A DNA stretch of 64,000 nt from Hominicoprocola sp037419475. GTDB taxonomy: Bacteria; Bacillota; Clostridia; Oscillospirales; Oscillospiraceae. Below the pieces are notes generated by a model. It ran no database searches. It was not told the DNA's origin and saw only the letters and a program-made list of their open reading frames with translations. Positions within the stretch are counted from its first letter, which is position 1, and each line of letters opens with the position of its first letter. The position numbers and the translations under genes were made by a program. This document shows positions 16,984 through 24,292 of the stretch, in pieces. Where the stretch lies: NCBI GenBank assembly GCA_037419475.1, contig JAXYYF010000101.1, positions 1 to 64,000 of the forward strand, written 5' to 3'.

Positions 16984-18081
16984 TTAATGAGTCGTGGAAT
17001 AGCCGAGGTGCGGCTCGTTCTTCAGACGCATCAGACGGCTGCCGCCGATCTTGTCGAGCAGCTCAGCCTGATCCTTGCAGCTGTAGACCCACTTGTTGAG
17101 GTAATCCTCAAAGGTCTCGGGAATAAGCTCGCCGGCAGCAGCGGCCTTGGCAGCCTTCTCGGCGGTCTCAGCGGCCAGCTTGAGTTTCTCATCGGCAGGT
17201 GCCTTCTCCAGCGCCTTGACGGCCTTTGCGGCAGCCTTGGCCAACTGCTCGATGGCGTCGGCCTTATCCTGATACTTCGACGCCTTGTCGTATTCCTTGA
17301 GCGCGGCGTCGTCATCGTCATAATAGTCGTAGCACTGGGCAGGCCAAGCGCCGTAGGGAGCCTTCACGACCGCCTGCACGCACTCGCCGAAGATGCGGGT
17401 CTTGGTGGGGTCGCGGCGGATATACTCGTTGGAGACGATCTCCTCACAGGTAACGATGGTCTTGCGCGCGGCGACCGCGATATCGATATCGTGGAACTCA
17501 TCGCCGCAAATGATGCAGGTGCCGTCGGGGCTGGCCTGCTGAACATGGATGAGCGCGGTGTCGATCCGGGGAACAGGAACCGCGACGACCTTCTGGCCGG
17601 GAACCATGGGGTTCTCGATCTCGGCGCACTTGAGATCCTCAAGCTTGGGCATGGCCTTGCGCTTTTCCTCGCTGATGCCCCAGAACTTCATCAGGCCGCT
17701 GCCCTGCATCAGGCGCACGGGCAGGAACGGAAGTCCGAGAGACGCGGCGTGGAGCATGAGCATCAGCACGTCCTGAGAATAGTCCTCATAGGTGAGCTGG
17801 CCCTTCTCGATGGCAGCACGGAAGCGGCGGGAAACATTGGTGTAGCCGGAGTTCGCGGTGTAGCAGTTGATGTACGCCGCCACACGGCCCTCGCCGATGA
17901 GCATATCGACCTCGCCGCCGCCGGGGCCGGCATAGAGGATGAAGTCCTTCTGACCCTGACGCAGAACCTCGGCAACAGCCGCATAGGGCTTGCGGTTGGT
18001 GGTAAAGCCGCCGGTGGCGAGTACGTCGCCGTTTTCGACATACTTTTCAACGGCATCGTGCAATGTCATGACCTTATTCAA
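16984..18081 (-). CDS. gctA: Glutaconate CoA-transferase subunit A
   Basis: The 365-residue partner of GctB and first gene of the locus. I place the start at a TTG at 18081 (LNKVMTLHDAVEKYV), seven bases after AGGGAGGG. This matches the conserved family N-terminus; an ATG at 18177 lies upstream of the ribosome site and is unlikely, and ATG 18069 is the alternative. Family segments include GGFTTNRKPYAA, NCYTANSGYTNVSRRFR and LPFLPVRLMQGSGL. Residues about 265-315 form a Lys/Ala/Glu-rich stretch that would make a long helix or coiled coil. It is an apparent insertion of about 45 residues compared with the roughly 320-residue Acidaminococcus subunit. Confidence 0.93.
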   Translation of the reverse strand: MNKVMTLHDAVEKYVENGDVLATGGFTTNRKPYAAVAEVLRQGQKDFILYAGPGGGEVDMLIGEGRVAAYINCYTANSGYTNVSRRFRAAIEKGQLTYEDYSQDVLMLMLHAASLGLPFLPVRLMQGSGLMKFWGISEEKRKAMPKLEDLKCAEIENPMVPGQKVVAVPVPRIDTALIHVQQASPDGTCIICGDEFHDIDIAVAARKTIVTCEEIVSNEYIRRDPTKTRIFGECVQAVVKAPYGAWPAQCYDYYDDDDAALKEYDKASKYQDKADAIEQLAKAAAKAVKALEKAPADEKLKLAAETAEKAAKAAAAGELIPETFEDYLNKWVYSCKDQAELLDKIGGSRLMRLKNEPHLGYSTTH

Positions 18082-18193
18082 GATAAAACCCTCCCTGTTT
18101 TTTTGGTTACGGTATATGATCGCCAATGAACCCCCCATTTGCATGAAACCCTTCAAAATCAGCCGATAGGTGCTCATACAGGCTTCATTGTAG

Positions 18194-18222
18194 ATTATAG
18201 TGGAAATCTTTCATTTAATCAA
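18194..18222 (-). promoter_or_regulatory. Main promoter of the gct-gcd-hgd locus
   Basis: Minus strand TTGATT, 17 bases, TATAAT (-10 at 18194-18199, -35 at 18217-18222), giving a leader of about 105 bases before the gctA TTG. The remaining 18223-18397 is AT-rich and holds no gene I can support. Confidence 0.7.
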
Positions 18223-18397
18223 TGAAAAAAGCAACGAAAATCAAGAAAATTGTGACCAAAAATTATCATCGTTTTTTGTCGCATCTGCGGATATTCATCC
18301 ATAGCTCTTTCCTTCTCTTTTTCGCTCATTTGCAGGAAAACTTGCAATCGTCAATATTTTAACGCCCGATTTTTCCGCTCTTTCCCCATGCTCCGTC

Positions 18398-18426
18398 TTG
18401 CATCGCTGCAAAAAAGCTGGTATGAT
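18398..18426 (+). promoter_or_regulatory. Promoter of the mscS-type gene
   Basis: TTGCAT (18398-18403), 17 bases, TATGAT (18421-18426), 50 bases before the ATG at 18476. Confidence 0.6.
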
Positions 18427-18475
18427 ATTTATAATTTCTGTCGTTTTTCGGCCAAAGGAGGCTTCTCCGACCACC

Positions 18476-19273
18476 ATGGATCTTTTTAATTTCGGTATTC
18501 CTGCGCTCGACAAAGTGCTCAATCTTGCCGCCACCGTTTTGCTGCTGCTTGTGCTCGGCGTTCTGGTCATCCGCGTGATTCTGCGCCTGTGCGACCGCGT
18601 ATTCGACCGCTCTGAACGGCTCGCGTCGTTCCGCACCTATCTGCGCTCAACGCTGCGCGTCGTGCTCTATATTCTCCTCACGCTGGCCATTCTCGGCTCG
18701 GTCGGCGTCGAGATCACCTCGTTTGTTGCCCTTTTGAGCGTCGCAGGCCTCGCCGTTTCCCTCTCGCTGCAAAACACGCTCTCCAACGTTGCCGGCGGCA
18801 TCATGCTGCTTCTCTCCAAGCCCTTTACGGTCGGCGACTATGTTTCCTGCGACGGCATTGAGGGCACCGTCCGCGCCGTGGATCTGGCCTATACCACCTT
18901 CACCACCGTGGACAACAAGGAGATCTTCGTCCCCAACAGCCAGATCGTTTCGGCCAAGATCACAAACTATAACGCCCTCGGACGCCGCCGCGTCGATTTG
19001 ACCTACACCGCCTCCTATGATGCGCCGACCGATGATGTCCGCGCAGCCATTCTGGAGGCCGCCGCCGCGTTCCCGCAGATCGCATCCGATCCGGAGCCAA
19101 GCGTTGTCATCAGTGACTACGGCGCAAGCAGCATCGCTTATTTTGTCCGCCTCTGGGTGCCCGCCGTCGACTACTGGACGGTATACTACGGCATGAACGA
19201 AAAGGTACGCGAGACCTTTGCCGCACACAAGGTCGAAATGACTTATGACCACCTCAACGTCCATATGCTTTAA
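18476..19273 (+). CDS. mscS: MscS-family small-conductance mechanosensitive channel
   Basis: A 265-residue membrane channel that opens on hypo-osmotic shock. Three hydrophobic helices fill about residues 15-110. The third has the glycine/alanine pattern SVAGLAVSLSLQNTLSNVAG, which lines the pore, followed by GIMLLLSKPFTVGDYV, the start of the beta domain. The cytoplasmic alpha/beta domain extends to the end. AAAGGAGG lies 14 bases upstream of the ATG, a little far, but no better in-frame start exists. Likely a single-gene unit with a terminator following. Confidence 0.92.
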   Translation: MDLFNFGIPALDKVLNLAATVLLLLVLGVLVIRVILRLCDRVFDRSERLASFRTYLRSTLRVVLYILLTLAILGSVGVEITSFVALLSVAGLAVSLSLQNTLSNVAGGIMLLLSKPFTVGDYVSCDGIEGTVRAVDLAYTTFTTVDNKEIFVPNSQIVSAKITNYNALGRRRVDLTYTASYDAPTDDVRAAILEAAAAFPQIASDPEPSVVISDYGASSIAYFVRLWVPAVDYWTVYYGMNEKVRETFAAHKVEMTYDHLNVHML

Positions 19274-19290
19274 GGCTCCGCTAAAAACGA

Positions 19291-19328
19291 AAAAGGAAGC
19301 CGTCTGCACCGCAGGCGGCTTCCTTTTT
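19291..19328. terminator. Bidirectional terminator after mscS
   Basis: A long stem (19291-19307 with 19311-19327, one G-T pair) ends in TTTTT. It also faces the possible small minus-strand gene beyond. Confidence 0.85.
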
Positions 19329-19515
19329 ATTCATTTCGTGCTTCGTGCCGCAAGAAATTTTGGCCACGCCTTCGGAACCTTCCTTCGGCGAATATCTTTT
19401 GCAGGAACGACTGAAGCGTTCTCAGCTCGAACGGCTCAGGCGTTTCTCCGCCGTATACGAACTTTTCCATCAGCGCGGCGACGCGGGTATACTCCCCCAT
19501 GTCCTTTATTTCCAC
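19327..19515 (-). CDS. Possible small protein, function unknown
   Basis: An open frame of 62 codons from a GTG at 19515 (alternative ATG at 19500 behind AAAGGA, with very short spacing). The predicted product is charged and helical (MGEYTRVAALMEKFVYG, then LRTLQSFLQKIF) with a basic C-terminus. The first half has GC-rich third positions like real genes here. The second half does not, so it could be a gene fragment. I do not recognise it. It occupies most of the 360-base gap between mscS and the next gene; 19516-19590 has only a short dyad. Confidence 0.3.
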   Translation of the reverse strand: MEIKDMGEYTRVAALMEKFVYGGETPEPFELRTLQSFLQKIFAEGRFRRRGQNFLRHEARNE

Positions 19516-19586
19516 CGTTTGAAAAACTTCTCGCCTTCTTTCGGGCTCTTTCGCCAGAACAGTACCCGATCATCGGGTGCGGACAC

Positions 19587-19619
19587 GCAAAAAGAGACGC
19601 TTTCCGAAGAAAGCGTCTC
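19587..19619 (-). terminator. Terminator of the membrane-protein gene
   Basis: Arms 19594-19604 and 19609-19619 (11 bp, four-base loop). A T-run follows on the minus strand. Confidence 0.75.
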
Positions 19620-19633
19620 CTGACAATGTTTTC

Positions 19634-20389
19634 TTACAGCATTTTCACCGTGTACCAGACGGCAAGCAGGAACAGCAGCACTGCCGCGCCCCAGATCACA
19701 TAATAGGCCGCGCCCACAAACAGCGAGAGCACAACAGCAATGACGCACACGACCAGCACGGCATAGGTGAGCGTATAGTTTGCCTTTGCGGGGAAAACGG
19801 GCGTTCCCTTATACATGCCGTCCTGCTTTTGCAGCATGGCGACAAATACAGCCAGCGCCGCCGCCAGCACCACCGCGCCCCAGCAGAAGACCTTCACCAG
19901 ACCGGACAGGGACGCGCTGCCGTGATTGAGCATCACCGCCGCAGCAAGCGCCGCAGCAAGGCCGACGGTCTGCACGGCAAATTCATGCGGATAGAGCAGA
20001 AAAACCACAGCCAGCAGCATCAGCACCGGAACGAGCACACACATGGCAGTCGTGCCGGCGGGATAAATCTTGCGCATGACCAGAGAGGAAAACACAAAAA
20101 ACACGCCGAGACCTGTGAGCCAACGGCCCAGCGCCGCATGCTTTTTGAGCACGGCCAGCAGCACAACGCCCGCCGCGAGAACCGCAGCGCCCACCCAGAT
20201 CATCACGTCAAGGTAGTAGGACACCGCCACCATCTGATCGATCGTGCCCTTAACAAAGTAGTTGCTGAGCATGAGCAGATAAAACTCTGCAATAAAGCCC
20301 GCGGTGAAAAGCGTCAGCGCGCGGTTGAGATTCCGGTCGTTTTTCGCAAGGCGCGCCTCGCGCTTGGGATTGTTCTTTTTTGCTGCCAT
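19634..20389 (-). CDS. Polytopic membrane protein of unknown function
   Basis: A 251-residue protein with a basic cytoplasmic N-terminus (AAKKNNPKREARLAKNDRN) and about eight predicted transmembrane helices spread over residues 25-250. No catalytic or transport motif is visible and I do not recognise the family. The start has GGAGG at good spacing and codon use matches the neighbours, so the gene is real. It stands alone between terminators and is divergent from thiN. Confidence 0.75.
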   Translation of the reverse strand: MAAKKNNPKREARLAKNDRNLNRALTLFTAGFIAEFYLLMLSNYFVKGTIDQMVAVSYYLDVMIWVGAAVLAAGVVLLAVLKKHAALGRWLTGLGVFFVFSSLVMRKIYPAGTTAMCVLVPVLMLLAVVFLLYPHEFAVQTVGLAAALAAAVMLNHGSASLSGLVKVFCWGAVVLAAALAVFVAMLQKQDGMYKGTPVFPAKANYTLTYAVLVVCVIAVVLSLFVGAAYYVIWGAAVLLFLLAVWYTVKML

Positions 20390-20546
20390 CTATTCTTGAC
20401 CTCCGAAGGTTTTCGTCCGTATCACCGGATTCGATGTTCTGTCGGCATAAGCCCGGATTTTGTTATATTAGCAGATTCTATTGAAATTTGCAAGGTTAAT
20501 TTCATCCATTGCGGATTTACATTTTCTGCACGCAGCCCATCTTTTC

Positions 20547-20575
20547 TTGCAATCCGTGCCGGCCTGCGGTACAAT
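20547..20575 (+). promoter_or_regulatory. Promoter of thiN
   Basis: TTGCAA (20547-20552), 17 bases, TACAAT (20570-20575). No TPP riboswitch precedes this gene. Confidence 0.6.
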
Positions 20576-20613
20576 AGACGGCAAACAAGATGCTTTTGAA
20601 GGGAGAAGATGAT

Positions 20614-21276
20614 ATGAAACGCTGCTTTGTCTATGCTGCCGGCACCTTCTACGGTCTGCGTGAGCGCCCGCGGGAGGGCGACCTTCAAATCGCCGCGGAC
20701 GCGGGGCTGCGGCTGTGCAGACAGGCAGGGCTGCGGCCCGACCTTGTGCTCGGCGATTTCGATTCGATGGATGTGTCCGAGGCTCCGGCAGACTGCATCC
20801 GCGTGCCGGTGGAAAAGGACGACACGGACAGCATGCTTGCCCTGCGCGAGGGGCTCAAGCGGGGCTGTGATGAATTCTACCTCTACGGCGCGACCGGCGG
20901 CGCACGCCTTGACCACACGCTGTCCAACCTTCAGTCTCTCGCGTTCCTCCGCCATCACGGTGCGCACGGATACCTTTACGACCGGAATTTCGTCTACACA
21001 GTTATCGAAAATGAAACGCTCACGCTTACACGCGAGGTAGAGTGGGGCATCGTGTCGCTCTTCTCCATAGGCTCTGCCGCTGAGCATATCACGCTCTCAG
21101 GCTTGCAGTATCCGCTCACGGATGCCATGCTGACCTGCGACTTTCCGCTGGGCGTGAGCAATCATTTCATCGCGCCCGAGGCAAGCATTTCCGTGGGCCG
21201 CGGCCCGCTGCTCGTCGGCTGGGAGCTGAAAAAGCAGGAAAGGGAATCAGATATCAAGCATATTAAATTCCCATGA
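20614..21276 (+). CDS. thiN: Thiamine diphosphokinase
   Basis: A 220-residue cytoplasmic kinase that makes thiamine diphosphate from thiamine and ATP. The catalytic-domain motifs are present in order: DLVLGDFDSMD (substrate/metal aspartates), EKDDTDSMLAL, and GATGGARLDHTLSN. The C-terminal thiamine-binding domain includes FPLGVSNHF. The start at 20614 has AAGGGAG nine bases upstream; an ATG at 20590 precedes that site. With the riboswitch-controlled transporter ThiT at 35.9 kb, it completes a thiamine salvage pair in this window. Confidence 0.92.
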   Translation: MKRCFVYAAGTFYGLRERPREGDLQIAADAGLRLCRQAGLRPDLVLGDFDSMDVSEAPADCIRVPVEKDDTDSMLALREGLKRGCDEFYLYGATGGARLDHTLSNLQSLAFLRHHGAHGYLYDRNFVYTVIENETLTLTREVEWGIVSLFSIGSAAEHITLSGLQYPLTDAMLTCDFPLGVSNHFIAPEASISVGRGPLLVGWELKKQERESDIKHIKFP

Positions 21277-21304
21277 GGTGGAGCGGCCGCAGGAAGCGGA
21301 ACCC

Positions 21305-21342
21305 AAAAAGAAAGCCACGACAAAAGTCGCGGCTTTCTTTTT
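21305..21342. terminator. Bidirectional terminator between thiN and tRNA-Leu
   Basis: Seventeen-base arms around an AAAA loop at 21322-21325, with A- and T-runs built into the stem. It ends thiN (+) and tRNA-Leu (-). Confidence 0.85.
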
Positions 21343-21425
21343 GGTGCGGGCATGGGGACTTGAACCCCAACGCCAAAGGCACGAGAACCTAAATCTCGCA
21401 TGTCTGCCAATTCCATCATGCCCGC
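21342..21425 (-). tRNA. tRNA-Leu (anticodon UAG)
   Basis: An 84-base class II tRNA. The acceptor arm is GCGGGCA with TGCCCGC, discriminator A and encoded CCA. The anticodon stem CGAGA/TCTCG carries loop TTTAGGT (anticodon TAG). The long variable arm and GTTCAAGTC T loop are present. A TATAAT-like -10 lies upstream on the minus strand near 21433. Confidence 0.95.
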
Positions 21426-21519
21426 GCATACTATTATAGTGTATCACAGCTTTGCGGACGCGGCAACAGAAATTTCAGAACGTCCCTTCCTTTTTGAGAA
21501 ATGTGGAAAAGGAAGAATT

Positions 21520-21546
21520 TTAGCACTCTCTATTCGAGAGTGCTAA
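21520..21546 (+). promoter_or_regulatory. CIRCE operator (HrcA site) of hsp20
   Basis: TTAGCACTC, nine bases, GAGTGCTAA: a perfect CIRCE element, the binding site of the heat-shock repressor HrcA. It lies 117 bases before the Hsp20 start. A weak promoter (TTGAGA 21494, ATTTTA 21517) overlaps it, and a second weak one (TTCATA 21560, CATAAT 21584) follows it; I cannot choose between them. Confidence 0.93.
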
Positions 21547-21662
21547 AATTCATAATCCGTTCATAAAAAGAAGTATCTTTGGTCATAATTTCCGCCTAAA
21601 CTTACAGTCAAGAAAAAAGAAAGGGCGAGCCCCAAGCGACCACCCGCAAGGAGGTTTTTAAT

Positions 21663-22106
21663 ATGTTTGAACTCAGACCCTATCGTAACAGCAACGACCA
21701 CATGACCGCTTATGATCCCTTCCGTGATATGGAAGCGCTGGAGCGCGCGTTCTTCGGCAACCGCGACTTCCTCGGCGATGTCGGTACGTTCAAGACCGAT
21801 ATTCGCGATGAAGGCGATCACTATCTGCTCGAGGCTGATCTGCCGGGCATGAAGAAGGAGGACATCGCCATCGATATTGACGGCGACAATCTGACGATCC
21901 GTGCCGAGCGCAAGAGCGAGCACGAGGAGAAGAGCAAGGATTATGTCCGCTGCGAGCGCAGCTACGGCAGCTATGCCAGAAGCTTTGATATCTCCGGCAT
22001 TCAGGCCGATGGTATCAAGGCCGGCTATAACGACGGCGTTCTGACGCTGACCATGCCCAAGAAGGCAGCGGAGGTCTCCACCACGCGCCGTTTGAGCATC
22101 GAGTAA
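21663..22106 (+). CDS. hsp20: Small heat-shock protein Hsp20 (alpha-crystallin family)
   Basis: A 147-residue ATP-independent chaperone that holds unfolding proteins. The alpha-crystallin domain covers about residues 40-140, with family segments FKTDIRDEGDHYLLEADLPG, MKKEDIAIDIDGDNLTI and the C-terminal ADGIKAGYNDGVLTLTMPK. A short N-terminal arm and C-terminal tail flank it. AAGGAGG precedes the ATG. A CIRCE site upstream puts it under HrcA repression, which is not universal for Hsp20 genes. Confidence 0.95.
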   Translation: MFELRPYRNSNDHMTAYDPFRDMEALERAFFGNRDFLGDVGTFKTDIRDEGDHYLLEADLPGMKKEDIAIDIDGDNLTIRAERKSEHEEKSKDYVRCERSYGSYARSFDISGIQADGIKAGYNDGVLTLTMPKKAAEVSTTRRLSIE

Positions 22107-22139
22107 GGCGCATGCCGCATAAGAGCGAACGGAAAAAGG

Positions 22140-22178
22140 AACGCCGCGGGACGCGAAATGCGTCCCGCGGCGTTTTAC
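22140..22178. terminator. Bidirectional terminator between hsp20 and recombinase
   Basis: Perfect 15-bp arms (22140-22154 and 22160-22174) with a five-base loop and TTTT within the arm end. It sits directly against the recombinase stop codon. Confidence 0.85.
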
Positions 22179-23374
22179 TGTCTCTGAGAGGCTTGATCCA
22201 TGGCCCGATAAAAGCTGTCTGCTGCGCGGAGCGCATCCGCCTGCTCAACATGCGTGTAGATCTTTGTGATGACGTCAGGGGAATTATCGCCCAAGATCCG
22301 CTGGATCACGTTGATCGGCTGCCGGTCGAGCACAAGGCGGGTGCACATGGTATGGCGGAATTTGTAAAAGGTGATATGCCGACGCTCCATGCCGCAGTCT
22401 CTGCGGTAGCGCTGAAGCAGCGCTTCGCAGCCGCTCAGGCTGCGGAATTTTCCGCCGCGCCCCGGAAAGATGAAGCGACTGCGCGCCCGAGCGCGGCTCC
22501 CGCTCTCCTTCAACTCTTTTTTCCACGCGCAGAGTGCCTCGACCGCCGTGTCCGACAGCCGCAGCTCCCTCGTACTGTACTCTGATTTCGGCACGCTCAG
22601 CACGCTCCGGCTTTTGGCCGCTTTGTTGAGGTCCCTGATCTGCGCATATTCCCGCGTGACCGCCTGATAAACACGCACCGTCTTCTTCACCGGATCAAAG
22701 GCGTTCCACTCCAGACCGAGCAGCTCTCCCGGCCGCATCCCCGTGCAGGCAAGCACGGCAAACATGGTGTAGAGCTCCGTGCTGTAGGCTCTGCTGGTGC
22801 GCAGGAGCTCTTCAACATCCCGCTGGGAATACACCTTGTCCGGCTCCTCTCTTCTGGGCTTTGTGCTCCGCTCCGGTTCCCAGAGCGCGGTGGGATCGGA
22901 CGGGATATCCCCCGCTTTATAAGCGACGGCAAACACAGCGCGCACGCCCGCGCAGATCAGCCGCAGGCTGCTTTTGGCATACTTCCCCGAAATGCGGCGG
23001 AACGCCGCACGGAGATCCGCCTCGGTGATCTCTGCGATCTTCCGCCGTCCAATAAATTCGGCGAGCACACCCGCGCCCTGACGGTAGTTGTTCGTTGTGC
23101 GGGAGTGGGCGCGCTTGACGCCGCTGTTGAGCACCTTTACCGCATAGGCCTCAAAGGTCAGCGCGGTGTAACGCCCGCTCTCTTCCGGCGCTGTGCCGCC
23201 GGCCGGCTCACAGCCGAGGATATGGGCAATGCTCCGCGCCGTGATATATTCCCTGCCGCCGGCCTGAACGCTTTTGAGCAGCCCTTCTCCAGACATGGCA
23301 TCCACCTCACGCTTCGTGACCCCGAGATACCGTGCGGCGGCCTGCCGGGTCAGCAGCTGTCCCTGATTTTTCAT
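22175..23374 (-). CDS. Orphan tyrosine recombinase/integrase with N-terminal HTH
   Basis: A 399-residue protein. An excisionase/MerR-like helix-turn-helix lies at about 7-55, then a SAM-like core-binding domain (about 72-160), then a tyrosine-recombinase catalytic domain (180-385). Arg214 (TGMRPGEL), Arg340-His341 (FRHTMCT) and nucleophile Tyr373 (KIYTHV) are present. However, the usual HxxR histidine is Tyr337 and the usual LGH histidine is Asp363. No excisionase, repressor, relaxase, capsid or direct-repeat att sites are seen around it. It may be a relic of an integrated element or a domesticated recombinase. Codon use looks like that of its neighbours, which suggests long residence. Confidence 0.85.
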   Translation of the reverse strand: MKNQGQLLTRQAAARYLGVTKREVDAMSGEGLLKSVQAGGREYITARSIAHILGCEPAGGTAPEESGRYTALTFEAYAVKVLNSGVKRAHSRTTNNYRQGAGVLAEFIGRRKIAEITEADLRAAFRRISGKYAKSSLRLICAGVRAVFAVAYKAGDIPSDPTALWEPERSTKPRREEPDKVYSQRDVEELLRTSRAYSTELYTMFAVLACTGMRPGELLGLEWNAFDPVKKTVRVYQAVTREYAQIRDLNKAAKSRSVLSVPKSEYSTRELRLSDTAVEALCAWKKELKESGSRARARSRFIFPGRGGKFRSLSGCEALLQRYRRDCGMERRHITFYKFRHTMCTRLVLDRQPINVIQRILGDNSPDVITKIYTHVEQADALRAADSFYRAMDQASQRQ

Positions 23375-23526
23375 ACATGTCTCCCTCTTTTCTCTGCCGC
23401 CGGATCACGGTCGGAACGCCCCATCGCGCACGCATCTTGGGCCGGCAGCTGTAATGAATATTTAAAGACCACACGAGCGGCGGAAAAGCAAGGCCTCGCC
23501 ACTGCGTGCCCGGCATAAGGCTTCTA

Positions 23527-23554
23527 TTGATTTTTTCAGCCGGATCGGTATAAT
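23527..23554 (+). promoter_or_regulatory. Promoter of sdaAB-sdaAA
   Basis: TTGATT (23527-23532), 16 bases, TATAAT (23549-23554). The rest of 23375-23526 shows no feature I can support. Confidence 0.6.
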
Positions 23555-23593
23555 GAAGCCTGTCGGCTGCGCCGTCGGAAGGGAGAAAGCGCG

Positions 23594-24292
23594 ATGAATA
23601 TATTCGATATTCTGGGCCCTGTGATGGTCGGGCCCTCCAGCTCACATACGGCAGGTGCCGCGCGCATCGGCGCGATGGCCCGCACGCTGCTCGGTGAGGC
23701 TGTCGGCGAGGCGAAGATCCATCTCCACGGCTCGTTTGCCGAAACCGGCAGGGGACACGGCACGGACCGCGCGCTGGTGGCGGGGCTGCTCGGCATGAAG
23801 CCGGACGACCTGCGCATCCCGAACGCCTTCGACGAGGCGAAAAAAGCAGGGCTGCGCTTTACCATCGACGAGATCGATCTGCGCGATGCGCATCCGAACA
23901 CCGCGCTGCTCGAACTGACCGGTGTGAACGGCAGGCAGATGACCGTTCAGGCCTCCTCGCTCGGCGGCGGGCGGATCATGGTCAACAAGCTCGATGGGAT
24001 CGAGGTCAATTTTTCCGGCGAGAGCAACACGCTCGTCGTGCGCAATCAGGACGAATACGGCTCGGTCGCCGCGGTGACGAGTATTTTGAACCAGCTGCGC
24101 GTGAACGTGGCAAATATGAGCGTACACCGCCACAAGCGCGGCGGCGACGCGCTGATGGTCATTGAGACCGACCAGCATATCAAGCCCAGACAGGTGGAGT
24201 TCATCTCCGAGCTGCCCGGCATTTTGGGTGTGACCTATTACGATAAGGAGGACGACGAGGATGGCTCTGGCTTCGATGAGCGAAATCTTTGA
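23594..24292 (+). CDS. sdaAB: L-serine dehydratase, iron-sulfur-dependent, beta subunit
   Basis: A 232-residue subunit of the [4Fe-4S] L-serine ammonia-lyase that turns serine into pyruvate and ammonia. The N-terminal domain starts with IFDILGPVMVGPSSSHTAGA, the family hallmark, and a C-terminal ACT-like domain (about 145-220, VRNQDEYGSVAAV) may sense serine. GGAAGGGAG precedes the ATG. Its 3' end overlaps sdaAA by 32 bases, so translation is coupled. Confidence 0.95.
   Translation: MNIFDILGPVMVGPSSSHTAGAARIGAMARTLLGEAVGEAKIHLHGSFAETGRGHGTDRALVAGLLGMKPDDLRIPNAFDEAKKAGLRFTIDEIDLRDAHPNTALLELTGVNGRQMTVQASSLGGGRIMVNKLDGIEVNFSGESNTLVVRNQDEYGSVAAVTSILNQLRVNVANMSVHRHKRGGDALMVIETDQHIKPRQVEFISELPGILGVTYYDKEDDEDGSGFDERNL

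Noticed and set aside
10716..18129. Very long plus-strand open frames opposite the hgd/gcd/gct genes (up to 666 codons)
   Set aside because: They are mirror images of well-conserved minus-strand genes, lack ribosome sites and have His/Val/Ala/Asp-rich nonsense composition. They come from GC-rich third positions.
21342..23374. Integrative element inserted at tRNA-Leu
   Set aside because: The recombinase is separated from the tRNA by the native hsp20 unit, and I found no repeat of the tRNA 3' end near it.
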